NCBI GenBank assembly: GCA_037893245.1
Contig: JBAIAA010000435.1
Coordinates: forward strand, 1 to 64,000
DNA from: Crossaster papposus
Lineage: Eukaryota > Echinodermata > Asteroidea > Velatida > Solasteridae
Direction: 5' to 3'
DNA length: 64,000 nucleotides
The stretch's first letter is position 1; the number at the start of each line of letters is the position of its first letter. The position numbers and the translations under genes were made by a program. This document shows, piece by piece, positions 50,701-55,615 of this stretch. Below the pieces are notes generated by a model that was not told where the DNA came from, did not search any database, and was given only the letters and a program-made list of their open reading frames with translations.

Positions 50701-52815
50701 TGAACGACGAATAATGGGGACTACATCCCCATCCCTGACCAATACTCTTTCGGAAGAACGAACATTCAGTTCAACTGTTATTAGAGAGAATATGTAATCG
50801 GAAATTTGATTTGGTGTCTTTTGTGTCGCCTGGGAAATGTTTGAAAATGTGAGTTAGTCTTGCATACGCACTGTGGACCTCCGAACAATATAGGTCCACA
50901 CGATGCGGGAAGAGGTTACGGTTTGTGGACGGACTTGCCCAGGTCCACAATCCGTTTTTCAGTTTCCGAAAAAGAGCGCTAGAGGAAAAACGGGTTAGGG
51001 TTATATATAGAAAAGATAGAAGGAACAGCTGAGAGGCCCAGAATCAAAATTTGAGGGCAAATTTGTTTTGGGGAAGCGAGAAAAATGAGTATTTAGTCAA
51101 CGTTTGTTAACTACACGAAGACAAAGGAATGTCCACAGTACGTATGTAAGGTAAAGCTGGGTGTGCTGATATGGGTGTGTTTTGGTGCAAACTGGTGCAT
51201 GTAAAAGTCAATGACCCATAGCAAAATATTGATGAAGGGACACTGTCATAGCCGTCCCCCAACAATAATTATGGGGGGGGGGGGGGGGCGTGTCCCCCTT
51301 CCGCCGGGGATCACCGCCCATGCCCCTAGCCCTGTGAGACCCTATCTATATATCGCTCCAAACAAGCCTATAATCGCTCCGATCCCCGGGTCGTATGCAT
51401 TCCCCCGATTGAGGCCAGTAGTAGAACTATTCCGTGGTCTTCACATTTTAATATTCACAGAGCTAAACTCAGTGCTTTATGCCCTATATTCTCACGACAT
51501 CCGATCTTTCAACAGTTGCTGACATCAGCATGTCATACGAAGGGAAATATGTAATGCGCCCCTCATGCCCCGTGCAGGTCGTATGACCCCCTTAACCCCC
51601 TGGGGAATAAAACCAGACTGACTCGTTCGGGGAGATCGAGAAGGTAAAAACGTTTCAAATTAGTCCTGTTTCGCTTTCATTGTTTGTTTGTAAACGCAGT
51701 GTAATGTTTTTGTATCAAATGTTTACAACTCTGTTTGCAATTCAGAGAGTCGTTATTTCAATGCCAGTACAAAGAAATGTTTACTACAAAATCAAAGTTT
51801 ACCTACTAAAGTATACAGCGTTCATGTTTATATGCGAACGTAGAAATATATCTGGGTATTATTATTGTACATGTACCTCCAAAAAGGCACTTGGGGAGAC
51901 AATCCCATAGAGATGTACACAAACTTAAAACAGTCCTAACTTGTTTACCCTTTTCTCTAAGATATTCGAGATTTATGCTATTTAGACCAAAATCTGCCGT
52001 TCTAGGACAAAAATAACTCCCAAATATCGTTTTTTTTTGAGTAGCTAGACACTTAGGGAGACACTGAAATGTCTCCCTAAGTGCCACTGTCTCCTTTTTA
52101 CCTAAAAACTTACGCTAATTTGTCTCCCCAAATTAAATAATGACTGTATAATTTGTCATTTGAATTGGAAAGAACGTAGTATCCTGACGCCACTTCAGCG
52201 GTTGTGTACAAAGTCTATGCAGAGACGAGAAACATTTCCGAGTATATGCCTATTTTCTAACAAAATTGGAAATGTTTCTTCGTCCAAGCATGGTCCAAGA
52301 TTCCTGCCTTTTCACAAATTTTTAACTGATTGATCTTCATTGAGATGGTATAAAGGAAAAAGGTGGCGTCGGGTTGAAACATTCTTTGTTTTTGAATTTA
52401 AGAAAGACAAAAAAACACATTAATCAATATTACCACCATTTCCACCAGTCTGCAAGGCCGATATGGTTATCACCAACGACCCCACCGCGGCATCCTCCGT
52501 CACCTCTCCCTCGTAAATATCCCGGCTGAAGACCAGTGTTTCCCGCACGTCGTTGCTAGTAGTAGTACCAGTACCAACCGCCTGGTTGACGAGCGTGTCG
52601 CCGTCGCCATCTCCTTCCCGCCGCGAGACATCGGGTCGGTTAGGACGCCGCCGAGCGCGGGTCCTGCCCGGTGATTCCCGGGCCCCTCTCGCCTCGCCGG
52701 CGGCGGTCAGTTCACAGCTCACGTAGAGTACAAACAAGAGCAGAACCGGCAAGGTCCGTGAGGGCATCGCCGTCCGAATTGGCCTCCTCGCTTTACCGGA
52801 GTCGGTCCTTTTCAT
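16827..52815 (-). CDS. celsr-like: CELSR/Flamingo-like cadherin receptor, N-terminal ten exons (gene span, 3' part not seen)
   Basis: Joined exons: 52815-52434, 32232-31388, 29746-29518, 27550-27345, 26167-25958, 23834-23609, 22766-22547, 22109-21905, 18351-18245, 16997-16827. Every junction has GT/AG sites and matching phase, giving 2801 nt or about 933 codons. Domain order: signal peptide, three cadherin repeats, a divergent membrane-proximal cadherin repeat, a linker ending in CVLESCNDLQRCVPKK, a CEC cysteine motif, EGF, EGF, laminin G. This order and motifs such as PGGVSDLKWH and GCIRDVRIDSKVLD are typical of CELSR/Flamingo, surface receptors that act in planar polarity and axon/dendrite patterning. 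Family members usually have nine cadherin repeats; four are visible here. Introns range from 437 bp to 20.2 kb. The second LamG, hormone-receptor, GAIN and seven-pass parts are not found before the window start. Alternative: a divergent member of the related classical (Fat-like or N-) cadherins, but the LamG and linker fit CELSR better. Family call is firm; paralogue identity is not. Confidence 0.85.
17952..18068. mobile_element. Family T palindromic element, copy 2
   Basis: cgaaccccagctttgtcttc at the left and aaagccagggtttgggaaat at the right; lies in receptor intron 9, 180 bp from exon 9. Confidence 0.65.
18245..18351 (-). CDS. celsr-like: Exon 9: laminin G middle segment (short exon)
   Basis: This 107-nt exon was found by searching for the missing LamG middle. 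It runs from acceptor gattatag|ATGGTG to donor ACATG|GTAAAA, phase 0 in and phase 2 out, as needed between exons 8 and 10. It encodes 35 residues beginning MVEVMLDSCDRNEEGE, then FPCIAYATQALDV. The V-x-V-x-L-D-x-C-D and following C-x-A pattern is the disulphide-bearing middle of the CELSR LamG domain (V-x-V-D-x-C-D ... Y-S-C-A-A), followed by LDV, which leads into the final strands. TG plus G of the next exon gives Trp. Confidence 0.88.
18484..18855. mobile_element. Family B MITE, copy 3
   Basis: Starts ttaaaggtaggataggccta and is abruptly joined, before its right end, to a second B copy in the opposite orientation, 130 bp upstream of receptor exon 9. Confidence 0.85.
18856..19250. mobile_element. 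Family B MITE, copy 4
   Basis: Starts ttaaaggtaggatacgccat and ends accttacctttaa; full-length, opposite to copy 3. The centre has the ggcgatcg palindrome. Confidence 0.88.
19341..19750. mobile_element. Family C MITE, copy 2
   Basis: Starts ttaaagggatcgtatacgtt and ends acgatccctttaa. ~410 bp; interior gagatattgccgaaaatcta, gcagtaacgcttctcagatt and the aaaatgcattatactatcca block. Confidence 0.92.
20068..20205. repeat. Family B fragment
   Basis: Left part only: ttaaaggtaggata, tggggttgtatttta, gaagttttacaatcatggat. Confidence 0.75.
20255..20605 (-). mobile_element. tRNA-derived SINE (second type), copy 1
   Basis: Minus strand: A box region gtggccgagcggttaagagc and B box gagttcgagtcccggtgtcg, a leucine/serine-tRNA-like head. 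The body has cttcggatgggacgtaaagc, gcaaggcaattaaccac and agaaggggttcgccccggtg, and the tail is AAT repeats. A second copy is at 25600-25935. Confidence 0.85.
20758..20999. mobile_element. Family A MITE, copy 5
   Basis: ggggccaacttcatagagct to gcagctctatgaaattgggc, a close relative of copy 1. Confidence 0.9.
21458..21849. mobile_element. Family C MITE, copy 3
   Basis: Full-length; its right end is 56 bp from the donor of receptor exon 8. Confidence 0.9.
21905..22109 (-). CDS. celsr-like: Exon 8: laminin G domain, first half
   Basis: 205 nt, phase 2 in (AA plus T gives Asn), phase 0 out; acceptor ttcaaag|T, donor GACAAG|GTATAT. The peptide FSTEIRNGLLLYVSRY followed by LLAIEIIDTQIAFSFAVGK and PGGVSDLKWHLVELVYRDK is a clear LamG beta-sandwich half. 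The PGGVSDxxWH block is the strongest CELSR match in the gene. The donor lies 56 bp from the end of a family C repeat (21458-21849). Confidence 0.93.
22267..22494. mobile_element. Family A MITE, copy 6
   Basis: ggggccaatttcataaaacg to actggcccc; fills most of the 437-bp receptor intron 7. Confidence 0.88.
22547..22766 (-). CDS. celsr-like: Exon 7: EGF-like domain 2 and start of laminin G
   Basis: 220 nt, phase 1 in (G plus GC gives Gly) and phase 2 out; acceptor ttttag|GCGAC, donor GAA|GTAAGT. It encodes the last cysteine of EGF 1 (DNCQ), EGF 2 (CFEGACKHGGQCVD, GGGFTCDCMQGYDGQQCE) and then SRYFPAGSYMTFPTLHQRSM, which corresponds to the SRSFPxxSFxxFxxLRQR entry of the CELSR laminin G domain. 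Confidence 0.93.
23238..23564. mobile_element. Inverted-repeat element carrying a ~10-bp minisatellite (Y)
   Basis: Ends cctagggttgtagtcgagtc and gactcgactacatccctgg are inverted copies. Inside are ~15 tandem ggacttgcag units (23425-23545) and inverse caagtc words on the left side. It ends 45 bp from the donor of exon 6. Confidence 0.8.
23609..23834 (-). CDS. celsr-like: Exon 6: cysteine linker end and EGF-like domain 1
   Basis: 226 nt, phase 0 in, phase 1 out; acceptor ttccag|ATCTTG, donor GCCG|GTAAAG. It contains ISSAFAHSRGDLITFRGVHP, matching the S-x-x-F-x-x-S-x-x-x-x-F-R-P-I-x-P signature of CELSR and invertebrate classical cadherins, then ICEC, then an EGF-like unit CESQPCSNGGTCERTDIGY with CICP. 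The exon is tightly flanked by repeats: a family C element starts 58 bp upstream of the acceptor (23893) and a minisatellite-bearing inverted-repeat element ends 45 bp past the donor (23564). Confidence 0.92.
23893..24290. mobile_element. Family C MITE, copy 4
   Basis: Full-length, ~398 bp, opposite to copies 2 and 3. Its right end joins directly to a B fragment. Confidence 0.9.
24291..24440. repeat. Family B fragment
   Basis: aaggtaggaccatttgcaga to gcgctagatatcctttaatt; truncated at the middle. Confidence 0.75.
24507..24749. mobile_element. Family A MITE, copy 7
   Basis: Both terminal repeats are intact (ggggccaatttcatagagct / agctctatgaaattggcccc); one of the best preserved copies. Confidence 0.93.
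24914..25458. mobile_element. Inverted-repeat element V, host of element U
   Basis: TIR gggtcaagttcgatcaagga at the left; the right end ccttgatcgaacttggccc is its inverse. actatagttaact words lie just inside each end. Confidence 0.8.
25106..25356. mobile_element. MITE U nested in V
   Basis: gggcccaatttcttggctct at the left and agagccaagaaattgggccc at the right. The interior has gcttacggtaa and gcggttagcg words. The terminal sequence resembles family A. Confidence 0.85.
25600..25935 (-). mobile_element. tRNA-derived SINE (second type), copy 2
   Basis: Same body as the copy at 20255-20605 (gagttcgagtcccggtgtcg, cggatgggacgtaaagct, ggggtttgccccggtgtttc). The head is partly degraded. It begins 23 bp past the donor of receptor exon 5. 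Confidence 0.82.
25958..26167 (-). CDS. celsr-like: Exon 5: CELSR-type linker ending in paired cysteines
   Basis: 210 nt, 70 codons, phase 0 on both sides; acceptor gccgcag|GTAGC, donor AAAAAG|GTAACA. The peptide holds VARDGYPLLNVSFSARD, a charged middle with YFERRRIEAMSG, and DDVCVLESCNDLQRCVP. The pattern D(D/N)xCxxxxCxxxxxCV is the start of the cysteine-rich non-chordate/CELSR module that leads into the first EGF. The open frame continues past the donor into intron sequence that is part of a SINE, so the frame there is not coding. Confidence 0.85.
26363..26813. mobile_element. Family N MITE copy 1
   Basis: Arms ggccaaataaaaaa..acatgtttagcgtc and the inverse gacgctaaacatgttttt to ggcc; ~450 bp. 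Flanked by TAA on both sides, a possible 3-bp target duplication. Interior gggtgtgacgtgtagtcgtg. Confidence 0.82.
27345..27550 (-). CDS. celsr-like: Exon 4: linker between last cadherin repeat and EGF region
   Basis: 206 nt, phase 1 in (G plus AT gives Asp) and phase 0 out, donor GAG|GTACAA. It encodes DGIHGAQASCLLELTPVSIE, then an amphipathic stretch with SLEALRDALAQTLN and ends VIFNLQE. In CELSR the same place reads DGLHS...C, then a helical F(L/I)xxLxxxLA-type stretch and a VFIFNIQ motif, so order and spacing match. There is no catalytic or calcium motif. An identifiable SINE lies 130 bp upstream of the acceptor in the intron (about 27668-27945, plus strand). Confidence 0.8.
27668..27945 (+). 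mobile_element. tRNA-derived SINE copy 2 (type of 12475)
   Basis: B box gggttcgaggccagc; body ccacccagggtacgtatctg, gtatactcccctgggagctg and cgtgggcccaatgagcaggg. Tail short (ataataatgac). Confidence 0.8.
28130..28250. mobile_element. Family F MITE copy 2, interrupted
   Basis: cgctcggttcagacaggcgt to gcaaacgatcgactgctgga and gttgtt, then cut by the start of a family D composite. Possible remains of its right half lie after 29343 (ggtttcaatttggttcg). Confidence 0.7.
28250..29342 (-). mobile_element. Family D composite element, copy 1
   Basis: ~1.1 kb made of three modules, each bounded by atggccctgtcacac or its inverse. Dozens of acgctgg / cagcgtgtg / gcgtgagtaacgc words throughout. No transposase. 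The full copy at 36984-38107 is in the opposite order. Confidence 0.85.
29518..29746 (-). CDS. celsr-like: Exon 3: membrane-proximal (EC9-like) cadherin repeat
   Basis: 229 nt, phase 0 in and phase 1 out, acceptor cccgaag|GTAAT and donor G|GTGAGT. The 76 residues begin VIYNALPESLSGAELTRVPA, then NDVDREGTLRYGI, VDEVTGIISLSKRQ, and end DITFYVT. This aligns in order with the last, degenerate cadherin repeat of CELSR proteins, which also follows a NxFQ ending and carries an R(I/V)PA motif before the DxD element. The usual DxNDNxP linker is absent after it, as expected for the repeat that joins the cysteine linker. Confidence 0.85.
30240..30400 (+). repeat. agtcctagggtcaataagttg repeat with short telomere-like run
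   Basis: About six loose units of agtcctagggtcaata, and at 30267-30290 a run of gttaggg units (TTAGGG is the deuterostome telomere repeat). Too short to be a true telomere junction. Confidence 0.65.
30563..30792. mobile_element. Family A MITE, copy 8 (diverged)
   Basis: The left end is eroded; gctcaagcacaaaac, accaagcaagggtttttgtg and atgaaattggcccc are kept. Confidence 0.75.
31388..32232 (-). CDS. celsr-like: Exon 2: cadherin repeats 1 (rest), 2 and 3
   Basis: 845 nt between acceptor cacag|AGGAC and donor CAG|GTAAAA. It completes repeat 1 (FSVDAQTGDIRTLRDLDFE, ending NVDDVPLRF), then encodes repeat 2 (YEAHIDEN, STGEVSTITPLDREE, ending NDLNDNPPTF) and repeat 3 (FSIYEN, ATDRDIGDNAVIKYRI, EDTGVIRNIRRIDYER, ending DTNDNAPIL). 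These are standard extracellular calcium-binding cadherin motifs. The repeat 1-2 linker NVDDVPLRF departs from DxNDNxPxF and repeats 1 and 2 lack a clear DxD, so calcium binding there may be reduced. The end PILNDFQ corresponds to the residues that end the eighth repeat of vertebrate CELSRs. One large exon holding several cadherin repeats is also usual for CELSR genes. Confidence 0.93.
32345..32640. repeat. Family B copy, right end lost
   Basis: ttaaaaggtaggagacacca start, gatgcctaaagtcattattt near the right; the terminal repeat is missing. Confidence 0.78.
32930..33460 (+). repeat. Minisatellite, 12-14-bp unit gagccaagtttggg
   Basis: About 38 tandem units with drift (gagccgagttt, gagtcaagttt, cagccaagttg). 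All six frames stay open over it, so its long frames are artefacts. It ends exactly at a tRNA-like box. Confidence 0.95.
33450..33520 (+). tRNA. tRNA-like Pol III promoter module, probably SINE head
   Basis: A box TGGCGTAGCGG (33457-33467) and B box GGTTCGAACCC (33499-33509), 42 bp apart. No proper acceptor stem: the 5' side is minisatellite. Most likely a SINE head or tRNA pseudogene. Confidence 0.4.
33737..34499. mobile_element. Element K copy 1, carrying nested J
   Basis: TIR tagggtgcacca.. and ..tagtgcaccctat. ~760 bp, of which ~270 is a J insertion. The J-free copy is at 49238-49722. Confidence 0.85.
34043..34312. mobile_element. MITE J nested in K
   Basis: TIR ccaaataggcacttggggag and the inverse ccccaagtgcctttttgg; interior palindrome gagacatttcagtgtctccc. 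Other copies at 40367-40629 and 51876-52131. Confidence 0.88.
34891..35150. mobile_element. Family B MITE, internally deleted
   Basis: ttaaaggattatacaccatt to aaatggtgtatcctacct; the central palindrome is missing. Confidence 0.85.
35592..35908. mobile_element. Family B MITE
   Basis: taagtaaagtacaccattgg to gatgtatcttaccttta; diverged ends, with the family interior ttgttcttcttgttcttgtt. Confidence 0.8.
36193..36588. mobile_element. Family C MITE, copy 5
   Basis: Full-length, ttaaagggatcgtatacgtt to gtatacgacccctttaa. Confidence 0.92.
36718..36910. mobile_element. Family M element, copy 1
   Basis: Shares ttaga/gtataaacaaaagaggga, gacggtcggac and atcctatggcgatcatc with 48590-48790. Confidence 0.65.
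36984..38107 (+). mobile_element. Family D composite element, copy 2
   Basis: Full composite: module 1 (36984-37296), module 2 (37296-37768) and module 3 (37768-38107), each bounded by the 15-bp TIR core atggccctgtcacac. Dense acgctggc, gcgtgagtaac and cagcgtgtg words; frames within it are chance. Confidence 0.88.
38374..38755. mobile_element. Family B MITE
   Basis: ttaaaggtagtatacaccat to accaatggtgtatca; retains the gatcgccggacggcgatc palindrome. Confidence 0.88.
38846..39123. repeat. Family B fragments split by T-rich insertion
   Basis: tgatatctgcaaatggtgta at 38847 and ccatgattgtaaaactttgg to attaccaatggtg (39021-39122) are two ends of a B copy separated by ~140 bp of T-rich sequence. 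Confidence 0.55.
39178..39420 (+). mobile_element. Family P element copy 2
   Basis: ggtctccaaagggtaatttc to ttgtacacgagaacaaagcc; opposite to the copy at 48030-48312. Confidence 0.78.
39600..39800. mobile_element. Family M element, copy 2
   Basis: tgtttatggtgtaaata at the left and atttacaccataaacaaacg at the right are inverted; the centre aatcgaggacgtcctcgatt is a perfect palindrome. Confidence 0.75.
40367..40629. mobile_element. MITE J, free copy
   Basis: cctccaaataggcacttggg to cccaagtgcctatttgg; complete. Confidence 0.9.
40684..41078. mobile_element. Family C MITE, copy 6
   Basis: Full-length; lacks the tttgg part of the left end (gtatacgtaattggaac). Confidence 0.9.
42223..42629. mobile_element. 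Family N MITE copy 2
   Basis: ggccaaatcaattaaaaaac to ggcatgacgctaaacacgtt and ggcc; same interior as 26363-26813 (gtgtacatgctctggaaata). Confidence 0.82.
42640..43110. other. No gene recognised
   Basis: Moderately mixed sequence; a 92-codon plus-strand frame at 42651-42929 has no recognisable motif. Confidence 0.4.
43115..43396. mobile_element. Family B MITE
   Basis: ttaaaggtagtatacaccat to tggtgtatactacctttaa, with a deletion right of the central palindrome. Confidence 0.88.
43559..43801. mobile_element. Family A MITE, copy 9 (opposite orientation)
   Basis: ggggccaatttcacggagct to agctccgtgaaattggcccc; compensating change in both arms (cgg/ccg) relative to other copies. Confidence 0.92.
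44054..44564. mobile_element. Family E word-rich element, copy 1
   Basis: TIR tgctctcacactgtggcgaa and the inverse. ~510 bp, full of acgcttaccaacgctt and cttacgaat words. The inverted copy at 57228-57740 keeps the whole length. Confidence 0.85.
44893..45261. mobile_element. Family B MITE abutting a D element
   Basis: ttaaaggtaggatacaccat to tcctaccttta; the next base starts the D composite (atggccctg). Confidence 0.9.
45262..45828 (+). mobile_element. Family D modules 1 and partial 2
   Basis: Module 1 (45262-45562) and module 2 cut at acgatcgtta, where a further D copy begins at 45829. Confidence 0.82.
45829..46985 (+). mobile_element. Family D composite element, copy 4 (full)
   Basis: Three modules in the same order as 36984-38107 and nearly the same sequence, inserted into or replacing the rest of the previous copy. 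Confidence 0.86.
47030..47396. mobile_element. Family B MITE
   Basis: taaagggaggaatcaggata (altered left end) to ggtgtatcctacctta; interior intact. Confidence 0.85.
48030..48312 (-). mobile_element. Family P element copy 3
   Basis: agtggagacatctctttgtt to ggagaccttttgtctcca; contains accctaacccaaacactaac. Confidence 0.78.
48389..48790. mobile_element. Two adjacent family M elements
   Basis: The first (48389-48582) has centre tcgaggacgtcctcga and ttatggtgtaaatcgaggag arms. The second (48590-48790) resembles 36718-36910 and ends aaaaacaaacgcata. Confidence 0.7.
49238..49722. mobile_element. Element K copy 2, without J
   Basis: gggtgcactagcctaattca to agggtagtgcaccc, in opposite orientation to 33737-34499. 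Flanked by CTC on both sides, a possible 3-bp target duplication. Confidence 0.85.
50178..50440. mobile_element. Family B MITE
   Basis: ttaaaggtagtatacaccat to agtgtatactac; short centre. Confidence 0.85.
50450..51870. other. No gene recognised
   Basis: Contains a short gggttagggtta run (50994) and a G tract (51270-51287). Open frames have no recognisable motifs. Confidence 0.4.
51876..52131. mobile_element. MITE J, right end truncated
   Basis: cctccaaaaaggcacttggg to tttgtctccccaaa; ends 300 bp from receptor exon 1. Confidence 0.85.
52434..52815 (-). CDS. celsr-like: Exon 1: signal peptide and start of cadherin repeat 1
   Basis: The ATG at 52815 opens a 127-codon exon. A second in-frame ATG at 52767 sits directly before the hydrophobic stretch TLPVLLLFVLYVS, so that signal peptide would work best from the inner start; the outer start adds 16 basic residues. 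A low-complexity Arg/Gly/Asp-rich spacer follows, containing RARRRPNRP, a possible furin-type site. Then comes the first strand of cadherin repeat 1 (VFSRDIYEGEV, TEDAAVGSLVITI) with the calcium-site glutamates. The donor G|GTAATA leaves phase 1, and G plus AG of the next exon makes Glu. The region is clearly more GC-rich than its surroundings. No TATA box was recognised upstream; 3' on this strand is the 20-kb intron 1. Confidence 0.75.
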
Positions 52816-52849
52816 ACAGTTTCCCTACCCAACTTCTCCGTTCCCCTCC

Positions 52850-53890
52850 TCAGCCAAATCCGATGAAGTAAATCCTGAGGCGATCATGTCATCTGTAACT
52901 ACCATTATTTTGTAGACGCACGCAACATAATTCCACACATACCTCCCTATATACCGCAGCAGAGCACGTCCCGCGTTTGTTGGGGAACTATTTGGTGGTT
53001 AAGTTATAAACAGGTGTCAATTAGTTTTGTTGTGTAGATGCTATACTCGAGTGATCCGAATGAGCGAAGGTTAGACCATGGAGGGATGGTTAGACCATGG
53101 AGGAATGGTTAGACGCTCCCCTGAGCATAAAAAGGTCGTTGTAGTTTGATTGGCACAAGGGCACCAAGGTCCCGAGTTAAGTGGTTACATTACGATCGCT
53201 GGAGTTTATGTGGCGTCTGATAGTACCTCGGAAACTGCTCAGTGGGACGCGCCTGTCAAGACCTTTTTTTTTATTGTAGTGGTGACTGTATGTACGCTGA
53301 TGATGGAGTGGTGAAGATTGTGGCAATATGAAAGAAGGGACCTCCTATATCCGAACTGGTTTCTCATCTACAGCCTGTACTCAATGCTCTGCCTTGAGAT
53401 CGTTGGTGAAGCTATTCCTCCATGGTGAAGCAAGGGAAAGGCGAGGCAGTCTGTCTGGGGCATGCAAGGCACTCAACAAAACAGAAAAAACGCCTTCCGT
53501 TTGTTATTTCCTACCAACGCCAAATTCGGCAGCGGTGCCCGCGGGCTATGGCACGTACATGTACACTAGCGATGAACCAGAATCCCAATGCAAAACTGAC
53601 AAAATATTCCCAACTGGCATTGTACGCTGCATGGCCGGCCCTTATCGCTACACGCACCGTTCAAGCTGGGAGAGTCAAGGCGAAAACAATCTTGCTGACG
53701 GGGTGGTAAAATACTCTGAATGCCAGTACAGGGGAATCTGCGCGAATGGTAAACACATCTTGTGATTCCATTGGGGCATCTGGATTACGCGCAGTTAATT
53801 GGTTGCTTCCTTTTTTGTCTGCCAGGGACGAGGTCATAATCATAGAAACGGAATCAACAGGAGAAGTGTTACCATTCGTTGACTGCTCTA
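52850..53890. other. Upstream region of the receptor gene
   Basis: No TATA box or clear promoter motif was recognised. A near-duplicate ggttagaccatggagg(ga)atggttaga lies at 53070-53112. A 145-codon frame at 53328-53765 (plus) overlaps another frame and has no domain. Confidence 0.35.
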
Positions 53891-53895
53891 TTTTC

Positions 53896-54352
53896 TGACA
53901 CCCCTACCGACTTCTCAGCTTATATGTTCAATTCCGACACCCCTGTATTCCGACACCCCTGTGTGTCCGACTGCTCAACCCATGTTTTGACACCCCTATG
54001 TTTTGACACCCCTATGTTTTGACACCCCCTATGTTCCGACACCCCTATGTTCCGACACCCCTATGTTCCGACACCCCTATGTTTCGACACCCCTATGTTT
54101 CGACACCCCAATGTTTCGACACCCCAATGTTCCGACACCCCAATGTTCCGACACCCCTATGTTTCGACACCCCTATGTTTCGAAACCCCTATGTTCCGAC
54201 ACCCCTATGTTCCGACACCCCTATGTTCCGACACCCCTATGTTCCGACACTCCTATGTCCCGACACCCCTATGTCCCGACACCCCTATGTCCCGACACCC
54301 CTATGTCCCGACACCCCTATGTTCCGACACCCCAGGCTATGTTCCGACACCC
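53896..54352 (+). repeat. Minisatellite, 16-bp unit ccgacacccctatgtt
   Basis: About 27 near-identical units. The open frames across it are artefacts. Confidence 0.95.
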
Positions 54353-54485
54353 CTATGGGCCTACGGGCCTCCAACATAATTGTGTGACCCGGTATAAAGA
54401 GGGGTTATAAACGTAAACATCTCTGGTCCCGGCCCCAACGCACCATTCAAAACGGGCTAGCCTAGCACAATGTCAACGCGGGTTG

Positions 54486-54655
54486 TCAGAACATAGGGGT
54501 GTCGAAACAGTGAGCAGTCGGAACACAGGGGTGTCGGAACATAGGCTGAGTAGTTGGGACGTAGGGGTGTCGGAACATAGTTGAGGAACATAGGGGTGTC
54601 GGAACATAGTTGAGAAACATAGGGGTGTCGGAACATAGGGGTGTCGAATCATATA
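54486..54655 (-). repeat. Inverted minisatellite arm, unit aacataggggtgtcgg
   Basis: About eight units in the reverse orientation to the array at 53896-54352, separated from it by ~130 bp. Variable spacers (gttgag, gagcagtc). Confidence 0.93.
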
Positions 54656-55099
54656 TATAATGTAACATATCCTTTTTGTCGTTGCGCCATCGCACTGTAA
54701 GCCTAGACCCACTTCGAATTATGTAGGTGTGTATAGTAATTTGTACACATAACCCTGACATCTAAAGGATATCCTGTTATACAGATTCAATCGTGCCTAT
54801 TGCCGTTTAAACTTCGCAAATAACTTTGGGGGACCTCAAACGAAACTGTAAAGTTTGTTATTAAAACAAATGCACAAAACGTACAGATGGCGTGTCTAAT
54901 CTGTGGCGGAGGCACTAAAGAGGGCGCTGCGGTTGCTTTTTGCAAACAAAATGTTGAAGAGAAAAGGTGATCGTGAAAGCATAAAAAAGAACGAATGATT
55001 TCTGAAGGAGAATCACGTCGCTATTGTTATCCTAAGGACGTTTTGTTGTTTTCGTGTAGTTAAGGACGCGTAATCGGCCAGCTAAATACTACTTTTTAT

Positions 55100-55300
55100 A
55101 GCACCCAAAACAATTTTTTTCATGGTTGCCGAGAAAAAAAGAGCAAGAAAAACGGCGTTCATTTTCAACTGGCGTCGGGCAGTTTTCTTTGGTTTTTTTT
55201 GCGATTGCCGATTTTTCAGAACAATTACAGGATATTTAGCGCAATCATTTTGCTGGATGCCTAGAATCATTAGTTACTTTCAAATAAGTAAGATATTTTG
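55100..55300. repeat. Family B fragment
   Basis: atggttgccgagaaaaaaag, tgctggatgcctagaatcat, caaataagtaagatatttt; neither terminal repeat remains. Confidence 0.7.
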
Positions 55301-55321
55301 CACAACCTTCAGAAACGTGTG

Positions 55322-55615
55322 GATAAAACTGATGAATTCAACACTCAATGTGTTGAATTCATCAGTTTAATGGTTGAAATTTCAACTTTTAAAGAGTAGT
55401 CACTGACCGCATATACTTATAAAGTGTTGATTCAACACTTTAGTTTTAAGCGTGTATAATCTAACATCCATTAACCCACCTTGCTCAATATTGGCTTGGC
55501 CATGAGTGGTAATGAATTTTGCATAAGCGCTATATGTAACCCATGGCTACCACAATGAATGAATAACCGGTTGCACTTACAATGTTGTAATAATGCAAGG
55601 TTTTACAGATACTAA
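55322..55615. mobile_element. Element L copy 2 (inverted)
   Basis: Palindrome at 55325-55368 and a second one, aaagtgttgattcaacactt, near 55421. Matches 10253-10550 throughout. Confidence 0.82.

Noticed and set aside
53328..53765. 145-codon plus-strand frame upstream of the receptor
   Set aside because: No recognisable domain, overlaps a second frame, composition not gene-like. A non-coding transcript cannot be excluded.
54003..54410. Frames of 110-135 codons rich in FRHPYVPTP
   Set aside because: 16-bp minisatellite read in three frames; not protein.
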